This document shows, in pieces, positions 16,101-21,869 of a stretch of 32,089 nt of DNA. The notes beneath the pieces are model-generated. The model did no database searches, was not told the DNA's origin, and saw only the letters and a program-made list of their open reading frames with translations. Numbering within the stretch: position 1 is the stretch's first letter; every line of letters begins with the position of its first letter. Origin of the DNA: Prevotella sp. (lineage in GTDB: Bacteria > Bacteroidota > Bacteroidia > Bacteroidales > Bacteroidaceae). Where the stretch lies: positions 1-32,089 of the forward strand of contig JAEEPZ010000037.1 of NCBI GenBank assembly GCA_016285055.1. The letters are read 5' to 3'. A program made the translations under genes and the position numbers.

Positions 16101-18695
16101 CTGCTCATCTGGATGGCCACCACGCAGCGTTTCATCTTCCTCGGCCAGGACTTCCCGATGGTGAGCATCAACTCGCGCCTCACGCTGGTCTATTACTTCG
16201 GGCTGGTGGGCACATGGGTCTTGGTGGCGGTCTATGAGAAGCGCAACCTCTACAAGCTGTACACCTTCGACGCCGATGGCCGCCCGCAGAACAACGATGC
16301 TGCCGACCCGCTGCTGCCTGCTGGGTCTTATGAGCCCTATGAGTCCTATGAGTCCTATGAGTCCTATAAGACCTATAAGACCCATGAGCCCCATGAGCCC
16401 CATGCCCCCCATCAGCCCCAGCGGACGCCTAACTACTGGCGCTTCACCATTGCTCGCACTGACGCGCGCCGAGCCGCCGTGGTGCTGCTGCTGTGCATGC
16501 TGGGTGCCGCCTTTGCCAGCCGAGGCACCACCGACAACTCGTTGGAACTGACACGGCTGATGAACCAGCTGGCGCAGCGCGTGGGAATAATCAACGACCT
16601 CTTGCTGGACTATCAGGACAGGACGGCCATGCGGCTGCGGCACGACATGTCGGGCAGCATGAGCGCGTTCAGCCGCAGCGAAAACATCGACAGCCTGCTG
16701 GCCGACTTCCCCTTCGGCCAACGGCTGTGGCGTCACTACATAGAGCGCGACAGCCGCAACAACAACTCGCACCTCATCCTCCACACTCACCTCAACCGCG
16801 AGAAGAAGGTGGTGCTCGCCATGGTCAACAGGTTCCACAACCCACAGCTGCCTGTGCCTGTCGACGACCAGTGGAAGGGCAACTTAGTGGCTCCCGACGG
16901 CAGCTACCTGGCACGCAACATCATGCTGAACGGCCGACGCACGTTGATTTATCCGCAGGGCAACGCCTTCTTCTGGCTGCGCCATCTCGCCGCAGAGCTG
17001 CAGTACAATAACCGTTATCCAATAACCAATAACCGTTTACCAATAACCAATAACCGTTTACCAATAACCAATAACCGTTATCCTTTGGCCAATAACCGTT
17101 ATGCTTTGGCCAATAACGGCTCGGCAGTAGGCTATAGCACTTTGCCTGTCTTTGACCGACTTAGTGAAACGAGCGAGGAGCCCAACGAGGAAGACGTGGC
17201 ACTGACGCTGTCGCCCGCACTCACCGACACCATCTACAGCCACCTGGCTCAGGCCACGGCGGCACGCAGCAGCGTCATCGTGGCGACGGGACGCGGCGAC
17301 GTGATGGCCATGGTCGACTATGACCGCGACTACGCCTTCGACCCTAACGACAACCGGCGCATACAGCGTTTCACCGACAGCCTCTACATGTATGGCATGG
17401 TGGGCAGCGAGGTGGAGCGCCGGGCCTTCGGCAACAAGAACCTGATGCACATACAGCGGGGACCGGGCTCCACGCAGAAGCCTCTGACGTGGACCGCCGT
17501 CGCGTCGCGCGTGGAGCTGCCCTGGAAACATCTGTACATCGCCTCCTACAACGGCATGATACCCTCGGCCGACGACAGACACTTCTCCATCACCCATTTC
17601 AACGGGATGCCCTTCCTGCAGCGCCATCCCTTCGTGCCGCTCAAGAGCGACGAGAACGGCGGCAACAGGCTCGGCGTGCGGGGATACATGACATACTCCA
17701 GCAACGTGTACAACGCCCTGATGGCCTACATCGGCTCGTTCACCGACGAACAGTTGCGTGAGCCGGGATTCCTCGCTGCCGCTCCGAGGAACGACGGCCA
17801 CACGCTGTTGGCCAAGATCAATCCGCTGGAGGCCATGCGCACAGAGGTCTATCGCCAGCGATTCCCCTTGATAGTCAATGCCAACGGAAACAGAAACTGG
17901 AACATGGATGGCGAGCTGCTGACGTTGAACAAGCCCATCAGCGCTGCCGACCAAGACAACTGCCTGTTCCGCGAGGCGATGGAGGAGATGTTCATAGGCG
18001 ACGAGGCCGATGCTGTGTCGGCCGACGGCTATGTCACCTCGCCGGGCAACGTTCTTGATGCCGACAAGCGCCTCAGCGGCTATGCCTACGCCGAGACCTC
18101 GTTCCTGCAGAGCCGTCAGGGCCGTAACACGCAGCTGCTGATGGAGCTGGCCGTACGCAGCACAGCCATCGGCGCACAGGTGGTGTGGGAGGTGACGCCC
18201 TGGAAGATGGCAGAGGCTTACGCCCGCATGGCCTCGCTCAACGACGCCTACCGGCTCACCATCTTCGGCAACCCGAGGACGCAGACCGCCGGCGCTTCCT
18301 ACAGGCCCTTCGCCGCCCTCAGCAGTGGCTACCGCAATGCCCGCAGCTCACAACTGCTGGGCATGAGCGACGTGATGACCAAAGGCACGGGCATCTGGAT
18401 GAGAACCTTGCTCCATGTGGAGGACGACGGCAACGACAGCTCTAACCGAGTGGGCAGATACTACATCTACGCCAAGACGGGAACCATCTCGGCCAGCCGA
18501 CGCGAAACCGACCGCCACCGCTTCGGCGTCATCATTGCCGACAGCGACCTGGCAACGACACCCGTCGACCGGCTGGACGATGTGCGCTACGTGGTGCTCT
18601 TCTTCACCGTCGACAGCAAGGCGCAGTGGGACATGTACAGGAAGGTGATCAAGGACGTCATGGAGTCGAATGATTTCAAGGCATACATGGAATAG
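13170..18695 (+). CDS. Giant SEDS-like (FtsW/RodA) polymerase fused to penicillin-binding transpeptidase
   Basis: 1,841 residues. Membrane segments at about 5-23 and 43-61 are followed by a 415-residue extracytoplasmic domain and three more segments (about 478-496, 512-531 and 560-580). Residues about 606-1022 then hold ten segments, with a long external loop (836-936) between the seventh and eighth, as in SEDS glycosyltransferases. That loop ends QLTDISLVRFVVSEH, aligning with the SEDS motif HTDFIFAVIGEE and keeping its Asp (D922). FPMVSINS (995-1002) sits where SEDS proteins have LPFVSYGG. A last segment (about 1098-1115) leads to an external transpeptidase domain with S1434-TQ-K1437 (GPGSTQKP), S1510-S-N1512 and K1769-T-G. 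Positive-inside charges agree with this topology throughout. The start is TTG at 13170; an ATG 15 codons later is possible but would cut the first membrane segment. Three in-frame tandem-repeat tracts interrupt it. Confidence 0.78.
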   Translation: MTLNFGILGFLFLAVMIVLVLVYHHRQTEEARRGFFSLMNVKFSFAASLVLLLLGLLSIHTLNNYFFADEHLYRNTDHHALRLDGITIGSQRGFVLAGASKQAFFDDERMGGSVALTDNSGNDSVQLKLSHFTRPIFINQYNAEGRCTQRTCVNCGDGGNGSLLCFSPQDTLLLRTKNGNVYSFYMQVVGNDSVDYHLVLPDGTDCLTDEHRFMTQGLPLSVLTQGSYGNADGNWNVDFSDLHILRSTMHMQVRKDSRISTYQDIGFVVEVQNGNNSSGLNDRRNGNDYVVEGRTGRTPWQSLRKPGTMTLSMPMDTFFSFGYGSGSTQPVCFSRDDEAGSRLALLFKMPCYHYLTQLPGEEESSIFVRTSMLNPGAQGNAFLAELPENEILFDLFSHADNVNNMRPLTLSFTGGPTTQPMEFLCTIRGGQPEQTVAAGERIDGVNAISNRHGVQWLMSVENLKDTAPWSPFGIKLRMALFVLMLALLVLWGGATNMTTKGAARRNLFTTVEFVAYAVTIYLVAFRWFLLWRTSVFPPVEDVSYFEFYGLFRNGSNGHWLTVMMVIMVVGMAVGKALVFWRPWRAYGAHRTYRSYGTYGTYGRPWVMTALLILGVGAVFVLSRWVFRGTPVLRISLPVFTYLLYTVVIDRWLSRKVEGNAKGHISGIFRLEDRDRLRAFWQQHTPLRLIMAHVATAAVFAAMLLVIDSGYGILFLTFAVFWTLWLMQQHVGYYMRREHWRVGVIFILLLVMGWLIYSYKDIIGFADRYDTLPVLAVMGAAGLAVGFVISWIVSGGNGGNRRTLNDTAKAAAFHRVLPWLFPVAVALAFVLGGWGFRHYLKDGGEHTAQRIAVHFAKPDDVMEKITDDATEYRYLQAALNHSVIGQYTDRGDKVKLFFEGGHGFFKMQPHSKVGALWNAQLTDISLVRFVVSEHSQYLPLVLIAFFLLMLVAAARQPLFHRWARSLLIQIPLLLFVHSLLIWMATTQRFIFLGQDFPMVSINSRLTLVYYFGLVGTWVLVAVYEKRNLYKLYTFDADGRPQNNDAADPLLPAGSYEPYESYESYESYKTYKTHEPHEPHAPHQPQRTPNYWRFTIARTDARRAAVVLLLCMLGAAFASRGTTDNSLELTRLMNQLAQRVGIINDLLLDYQDRTAMRLRHDMSGSMSAFSRSENIDSLLADFPFGQRLWRHYIERDSRNNNSHLILHTHLNREKKVVLAMVNRFHNPQLPVPVDDQWKGNLVAPDGSYLARNIMLNGRRTLIYPQGNAFFWLRHLAAELQYNNRYPITNNRLPITNNRLPITNNRYPLANNRYALANNGSAVGYSTLPVFDRLSETSEEPNEEDVALTLSPALTDTIYSHLAQATAARSSVIVATGRGDVMAMVDYDRDYAFDPNDNRRIQRFTDSLYMYGMVGSEVERRAFGNKNLMHIQRGPGSTQKPLTWTAVASRVELPWKHLYIASYNGMIPSADDRHFSITHFNGMPFLQRHPFVPLKSDENGGNRLGVRGYMTYSSNVYNALMAYIGSFTDEQLREPGFLAAAPRNDGHTLLAKINPLEAMRTEVYRQRFPLIVNANGNRNWNMDGELLTLNKPISAADQDNCLFREAMEEMFIGDEADAVSADGYVTSPGNVLDADKRLSGYAYAETSFLQSRQGRNTQLLMELAVRSTAIGAQVVWEVTPWKMAEAYARMASLNDAYRLTIFGNPRTQTAGASYRPFAALSSGYRNARSSQLLGMSDVMTKGTGIWMRTLLHVEDDGNDSSNRVGRYYIYAKTGTISASRRETDRHRFGVIIADSDLATTPVDRLDDVRYVVLFFTVDSKAQWDMYRKVIKDVMESNDFKAYME
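14921..14974 (+). repeat. Six 9-bp tandem units (GACTTATGG type) inside the SEDS-transpeptidase gene
   Basis: Units GGCTTATGG, GGCTCATAG, GACTTATAG, GTCTTATGG, GACTTATGG and GACTTATGG encode AYGAHRTYRSYGTYGTYG (about residues 585-603). The tract sits in a predicted cytoplasmic loop between two membrane segments. Nine bases equal three codons, so copy number can change without frameshift. Confidence 0.85.
16326..16420 (+). repeat. Inverted 9-bp tandem tract inside the SEDS-transpeptidase gene
   Basis: About ten units of the AGTCCTATG / AGCCCCATG type are the reverse complement of the family at 14921-14974. They encode SYEPYESYESY...HEPHEPHAPH (about residues 1053-1084) in the predicted cytoplasmic stretch between the SEDS domain and the last membrane segment. 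Confidence 0.85.
17007..17111 (+). repeat. Five 21-bp tandem units inside the transpeptidase half
   Basis: Units begin at 17007, 17028, 17049, 17070 and 17091. Each starts AATAACCGTT and encodes NNRYPIT, NNRLPIT (twice), NNRYPLA and NNRYALA (residues 1280-1314). A sixth partial unit follows. The same core (CCAATAACCGTTA) occurs near the end of the C13-like protease gene at about 28431-28443. Confidence 0.88.
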
Positions 18696-18734
18696 GACTT
18701 TCACGCAACTGACGATGAACATCATAGTAGGACG

Positions 18735-18878
18735 ATGATAGACAAGAACGACCGATTCAAGTTTGAGTGGCTCGACGACCACAGCGAGCGCGACCGCAAC
18801 ATCCGCACAGGCATCCGCGTGGTGCTTGTGGCAGCCTTTCTGCTCTTCACCATGCTCTGCGTGCTGCTGTTGCGCTGA
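18735..18878 (+). CDS. Small single-pass membrane protein (47 aa)
   Basis: The ORF runs from ATG 18735 to TGA 18876-18878. The first 28 residues are charged (MIDKNDRFKFEWLDDHSERDRNIRTGIR) and the rest is one hydrophobic segment (VVLVAAFLLFTMLCVLLL) ending in Arg. This predicts a bitopic inner-membrane protein with its charged end in the cytoplasm. It lies 39 bases after the SEDS-transpeptidase gene on the same strand and uses the same GC-rich codons, so it is probably the last gene of that operon. It has no recognisable family. A small accessory subunit of the wall-synthesis complex is an inference from position only. Confidence 0.6.
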   Translation: MIDKNDRFKFEWLDDHSERDRNIRTGIRVVLVAAFLLFTMLCVLLLR

Positions 18879-18893
18879 CCGCAGGCGTTTTTT
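18872..18893 (+). terminator. Weak possible terminator after the small membrane protein gene
   Basis: CGCTGACCGCAGGCG can form a short bulged stem and is followed by six T. It overlaps the stop codon. The stem is weak, and the stronger hairpin with a T run is at 19238-19260. Confidence 0.3.
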
Positions 18894-18918
18894 CCGTGCT
18901 GTGCTGTTGGAATAAGAT

Positions 18919-18976
18919 ATAGTTACGTAGCTAACAAAGTGAGTTGATACCGCGAAGCGGCCTGAGAAAAAACCAA
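18919..18976 (-). repeat. Long intergenic repeat, inverted copy
   Basis: On the minus strand the first 22 bases (from 18976, beginning TTGGTTTTTTCTCAGG) are identical to 19273-19294 on the plus strand. Beyond that the two diverge but stay alignable (GCGG, then AACT.AC, then CGTAACT). The two copies bracket the palindrome array. The 650-base gap 18879-19524 contains these repeats and no convincing gene. Confidence 0.75.
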
Positions 18977-19060
18977 TAAAAACCAATAAAAACAAGAAAA
19001 ACAATTTGGGATAATAGCTATCGCCTTGCCCGCTGCAGCAAAGTCCCGAAGGGACGACGG

Positions 19061-19100
19061 AACTCGGGAACAAACTGACCTACTTCGCGACGTAACTATA
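19061..19100 (+). repeat. Partial copy of the intergenic repeat
   Basis: GAACAAACTGACCTACTTCG followed by CGACGTAACTATA matches the outer half of the copy at 19298-19330 (GAACAAACTGACCGAGTAAG, then CGGCGTAACTTT). A similar TTTCATCCG / TTCCATCCG follows both. Confidence 0.65.
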
Positions 19101-19149
19101 TTTTATTTCATCCGTACAGTACGTAATTTTTTTCGTTTTCGGAATTTCC

Positions 19150-19254
19150 GTCCGAAGCCTTCGGACGAAAAGTCCGAAGCCTTCGGACAACGAGTCCGAA
19201 GCCTTCGGACAACGAGTCCGAAGCCTTCGGACAGAGTGTCCGAAGCCTTCGGAC
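19150..19254. repeat. Array of five identical 17-bp palindromes at 22-bp intervals
   Basis: GTCCGAAGCCTTCGGAC occurs at 19150, 19172, 19194, 19216 and 19238 without a mismatch. The 5-base spacers are GAAAA, AACGA, AACGA and AGAGT. Each unit is a 7-bp stem with loop GCC. The 22-bp period is close to two helical turns, so bound proteins would line up on one face of the DNA. Confidence 0.95.
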
Positions 19255-19260
19255 TTTTTT
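19238..19260 (+). terminator. Terminator-like hairpin formed by the last palindrome unit
   Basis: GTCCGAA-GCC-TTCGGAC is followed directly by TTTTTT on the plus strand. It is downstream of the SEDS-transpeptidase operon and upstream of the sufB promoter, a natural place to end transcription. Confidence 0.55.
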
Positions 19261-19272
19261 CAACTGCACAGA

Positions 19273-19330
19273 TTGGTTTTTTCTCAGGCCGCTTAGCGGA
19301 ACAAACTGACCGAGTAAGCGGCGTAACTTT
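19273..19330 (+). repeat. Long intergenic repeat, direct copy
   Basis: It is the partner of the inverted copy at 18919-18976, with 22 identical bases at the inner end (19273-19294). It is followed by a second T-rich stretch (GGTCGGTTTTTTTTAGG). Confidence 0.75.
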
Positions 19331-19424
19331 GTCTGCTTCCATCCGCACAGGTCGGTTTTTTTTAGGTGTCTCATGTCCCCCTGTTTAAAAGCATTTTCGC
19401 AAAAGGGAAAAAAAGTCTGAAATT

Positions 19425-19458
19425 CTTGAGAGTAATTGAAAAGAAATGCGTATCTTTG
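19425..19458 (+). promoter_or_regulatory. Promoter of the suf operon
   Basis: CTTG (19425-19428), 22 bases, then TATCTTTG (19451-19458), a full match to TANNTTTG. Transcription would start near 19465, giving a leader of about 60 bases before the sufB ATG at 19525. Confidence 0.7.
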
Positions 19459-19524
19459 CAGGCCGCCGACAAACGAAGAAGAAAAAGCTACGGCAGCCTT
19501 TTTCTGATTACCACATCAGACAGA

Positions 19525-20982
19525 ATGGAAAATAAAGAAAACGATAACGAGCTGGTGCGCCGCATTGCGGAGCAGAAGTACGAGTATGGCTTCACCACCG
19601 ACATACACACCGAGGTCATCCCTACGGGGTTGAACGAGGACGTGGTGCGCCTCATATCTGAGAAGAAGGGCGAGCCGCAGTGGCTCCTCGACTTCCGCCT
19701 GAAGGCCTTCCGCTATTGGCGCGAGCAGCAGCAGCCCACATGGGGACACGTCCACATACCCCCCATCGACTATCAGGCCATCAGCTACTACGCCGACCCC
19801 ACGGCAAAGAAAGCATCCCCTAAGGAGGGAGGCATCGACCCTAAGCTGGAGAAAACCTTCGACAAGCTGGGCATCCCCTTGGAGGAGCGTCTCGCCCTGA
19901 GCGGCAACACCGCCGTTGATGCCATCATGGACAGCGTCAGCGTGAAGACAACATTCAAGGAGAAACTCAGGGAGAAGGGCATCATCTTCTGCTCCATAGG
20001 CGAGGCAGTGAAGGAACATGGCGACCTGGTGCGTCAGTACCTCGGCACCGTCGTGCCCTACCGCGACAACTTCTACGCCGCACTGAACAGCGCCGTGTTC
20101 AGCGACGGCTCCTTCGTCTACATACCCAAGGGCGTGCGCTGTCCCATGGAACTGAGCAGTTACTTCCGCATCAACGCCCGCAACACCGGACAGTTTGAGC
20201 GAACACTCATCGTGGCCGACGACGACAGCTACGTCTCCTACCTCGAGGGCTGCACCGCCCCCATGCGCGACGAGAACCAGCTGCATGCCGCCATTGTAGA
20301 AATCATCGTGAAAGACCGGGCCGAGGTGAAATACAGCACCGTGCAGAACTGGTATCCTGGCGATGAAGAGGGTAGGGGAGGCGTGCTCAACCTCGTGACG
20401 AAGCGCGGCCTGCTGGCCGGCGAAAGCTCAAAACTCTCGTGGACACAGGTAGAGACGGGCAGCGCCATCACGTGGAAATATCCGTCGTGTGTGCTGAAGG
20501 GCGACAACAGCGTGGCTGAGTTCTACAGCGTTGCCGTGACGAACAACTATCAGGAGGCCGACACGGGCACGAAGATGATTCACCTGGGGCGCAACACCAA
20601 GAGCACCATCATCTCGAAAGGCATCAGCGCCGGGCACTCGCAGAACAGCTACCGCGGCCTCGTCCGCGCCGCCGCCACCGCCGAGAACGCCCGCAACTAC
20701 TCCAGCTGCGACTCCCTCCTCTTGGGCAGCAACTGCGGCGCACACACCTTCCCCTACATGGACGTGAAGAATCCAACGGCCATCTTCGAGCACGAGGCCA
20801 CCACCAGCAAGATCAGCGAGGACCAGCTCTTCTACTGCAACCAGCGCGGCATACCAACGGAGCAGGCCGTCGGCCTCATCGTAGGAGGCTATGCCCGCGA
20901 CGTGCTGAAGAAGCTGCCCATGGAGTTTGCAGTAGAGGCGCAGAAGCTCCTCTCAGTCTCGTTGGAGGGAACTGTCGGGTGA
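19525..20982 (+). CDS. sufB: Fe-S cluster assembly protein SufB
   Basis: 485 residues, normal for SufB, the scaffold subunit of the SufBC2D complex that assembles Fe-S clusters in the cytoplasm. Family signatures include [103 protein letters not shown] and FYCNQRGI near the C-terminus. The frame is open further upstream to about 19366, but ATG 19525 (MENKENDNE) is chosen because the predicted promoter lies at 19425-19458 and the family N-terminus begins here. The product is followed by an 8-bp repeat tract and then sufC. Confidence 0.96.
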   Translation: MENKENDNELVRRIAEQKYEYGFTTDIHTEVIPTGLNEDVVRLISEKKGEPQWLLDFRLKAFRYWREQQQPTWGHVHIPPIDYQAISYYADPTAKKASPKEGGIDPKLEKTFDKLGIPLEERLALSGNTAVDAIMDSVSVKTTFKEKLREKGIIFCSIGEAVKEHGDLVRQYLGTVVPYRDNFYAALNSAVFSDGSFVYIPKGVRCPMELSSYFRINARNTGQFERTLIVADDDSYVSYLEGCTAPMRDENQLHAAIVEIIVKDRAEVKYSTVQNWYPGDEEGRGGVLNLVTKRGLLAGESSKLSWTQVETGSAITWKYPSCVLKGDNSVAEFYSVAVTNNYQEADTGTKMIHLGRNTKSTIISKGISAGHSQNSYRGLVRAAATAENARNYSSCDSLLLGSNCGAHTFPYMDVKNPTAIFEHEATTSKISEDQLFYCNQRGIPTEQAVGLIVGGYARDVLKKLPMEFAVEAQKLLSVSLEGTVG

Positions 20983-20989
20983 AGCCTCC

Positions 20990-21117
20990 GTTATCACGTT
21001 ATTACGTGATAACGAGATAACGTAATAACGTAATAACGTGATAACGTGATAACGTGATAACGTAATAACGAGATAACGTGATAACGTAATAACGAAATAA
21101 TGTGATAACGATATAAC
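20990..21117. repeat. 8-bp tandem array (RTRATAAC, 14 units) with two inverted units, between sufB and sufC
   Basis: From 21006 to 21117 fourteen consecutive 8-bp units follow without a gap. Most are GTGATAAC or GTAATAAC, with GAGATAAC, GAAATAAT and GATATAAC variants. Just before them (20990-21005) are two units in reverse complement (GTTATCAC, GTTATTAC). The inverted pair can fold onto any matching GTAATAAC-GTGATAAC pair downstream. The array fills nearly the whole 143-base spacer and ends 8 bases before the sufC ATG. Confidence 0.95.
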
Positions 21118-21125
21118 GAAAAAGA

Positions 21126-21869
21126 ATGTTAGAAGTTAGAAACCTCCACGCCAGCATCGGCGACAAAGAAATACTGAAAGGCATCAACCTCACTGTCAAC
21201 GACGGTGAGACACACGCCATCATGGGTCCTAACGGCTCGGGCAAGTCCACACTCTCAGCCGTCCTCGTAGGCAACCCCCTCTACGAGGTGACAGAGGGCA
21301 CGGCGACCTTCAACGGCAAGGATCTCCTGGCCATGAAGCCCGAGGAAAGGGCACACGAGGGACTGTTCCTCTCGTTCCAGTACCCGGTGGAGATACCCGG
21401 TGTGTCGATGACCAACTTCATGAAGGCCGCCATCAACGAGAAACGCAAGGCGCAGGGCTTGGAGCCGATGAACGCAGCCGACTTCATCAAGCTGATGCGC
21501 GAGAAACGAAAGATTGTAGAGCTCGACGCCAAGCTGGCCAACCGCTCGGTGAACGAGGGCTTCAGCGGCGGAGAGAAGAAACGCAACGAGATATTCCAGA
21601 TGGCCATGCTCGAGCCGAGGCTGAGCATCCTCGACGAGACTGACAGCGGGCTCGATGTCGACGCCATGCGCATCGTGGCCGAGGGTGTGAACAAACTGAT
21701 GACGCCCGAGACATCGTGCATCGTCATCACTCACTACGACAGACTCTTGGAGATGATTCGTCCGCAGTTCGTGCACGTGCTCTATCAGGGGCGCATTGTC
21801 AAGACGGCAGGGCCGGAGCTGGCACAGGAAATACAGGAAAAGGGTTACGACTGGCTAAAAGAGTTATGA
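21126..21869 (+). CDS. sufC: Fe-S cluster assembly ATPase SufC
   Basis: 247 residues; the ABC-type ATPase that energises the SufBC2D scaffold. Walker A is GPNGSGKST (residues 37-45 region). The signature is FSGGEKKRNE, with the KKR typical of SufC. Walker B is LSILDETDSGLDVDA, and the H-loop histidine lies in CIVITHYDRLL. Start ATG 21126 follows the tandem array by 8 bases. Its stop overlaps the sufD start by four bases (ATGA at 21866-21869), which suggests translational coupling. Confidence 0.97.
   Translation: MLEVRNLHASIGDKEILKGINLTVNDGETHAIMGPNGSGKSTLSAVLVGNPLYEVTEGTATFNGKDLLAMKPEERAHEGLFLSFQYPVEIPGVSMTNFMKAAINEKRKAQGLEPMNAADFIKLMREKRKIVELDAKLANRSVNEGFSGGEKKRNEIFQMAMLEPRLSILDETDSGLDVDAMRIVAEGVNKLMTPETSCIVITHYDRLLEMIRPQFVHVLYQGRIVKTAGPELAQEIQEKGYDWLKEL

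Noticed and set aside
13146..16838. Two long minus-strand ORFs (596 and 580 aa) opposite the SEDS-transpeptidase gene
   Set aside because: They are His/Gln/Val-rich shadow translations. The plus strand shows membrane segments with consistent topology and catalytic motifs.
19150..19254. CRISPR array reading of the 22-bp periodic palindromes
   Set aside because: The repeats are only 17 bp and the spacers 5 bp, too short for guide sequences, and no cas gene is present.
19366..19524. N-terminal extension of SufB in the open upstream frame
   Set aside because: It includes the promoter region and lies before the expected transcription start; the family N-terminus fits ATG 19525.
20990..21117. CRISPR or replication-origin iteron reading of the 8-bp array
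   Set aside because: No spacers exist, the units are contiguous, no initiator gene or DnaA boxes are nearby, and it lies inside the suf operon.
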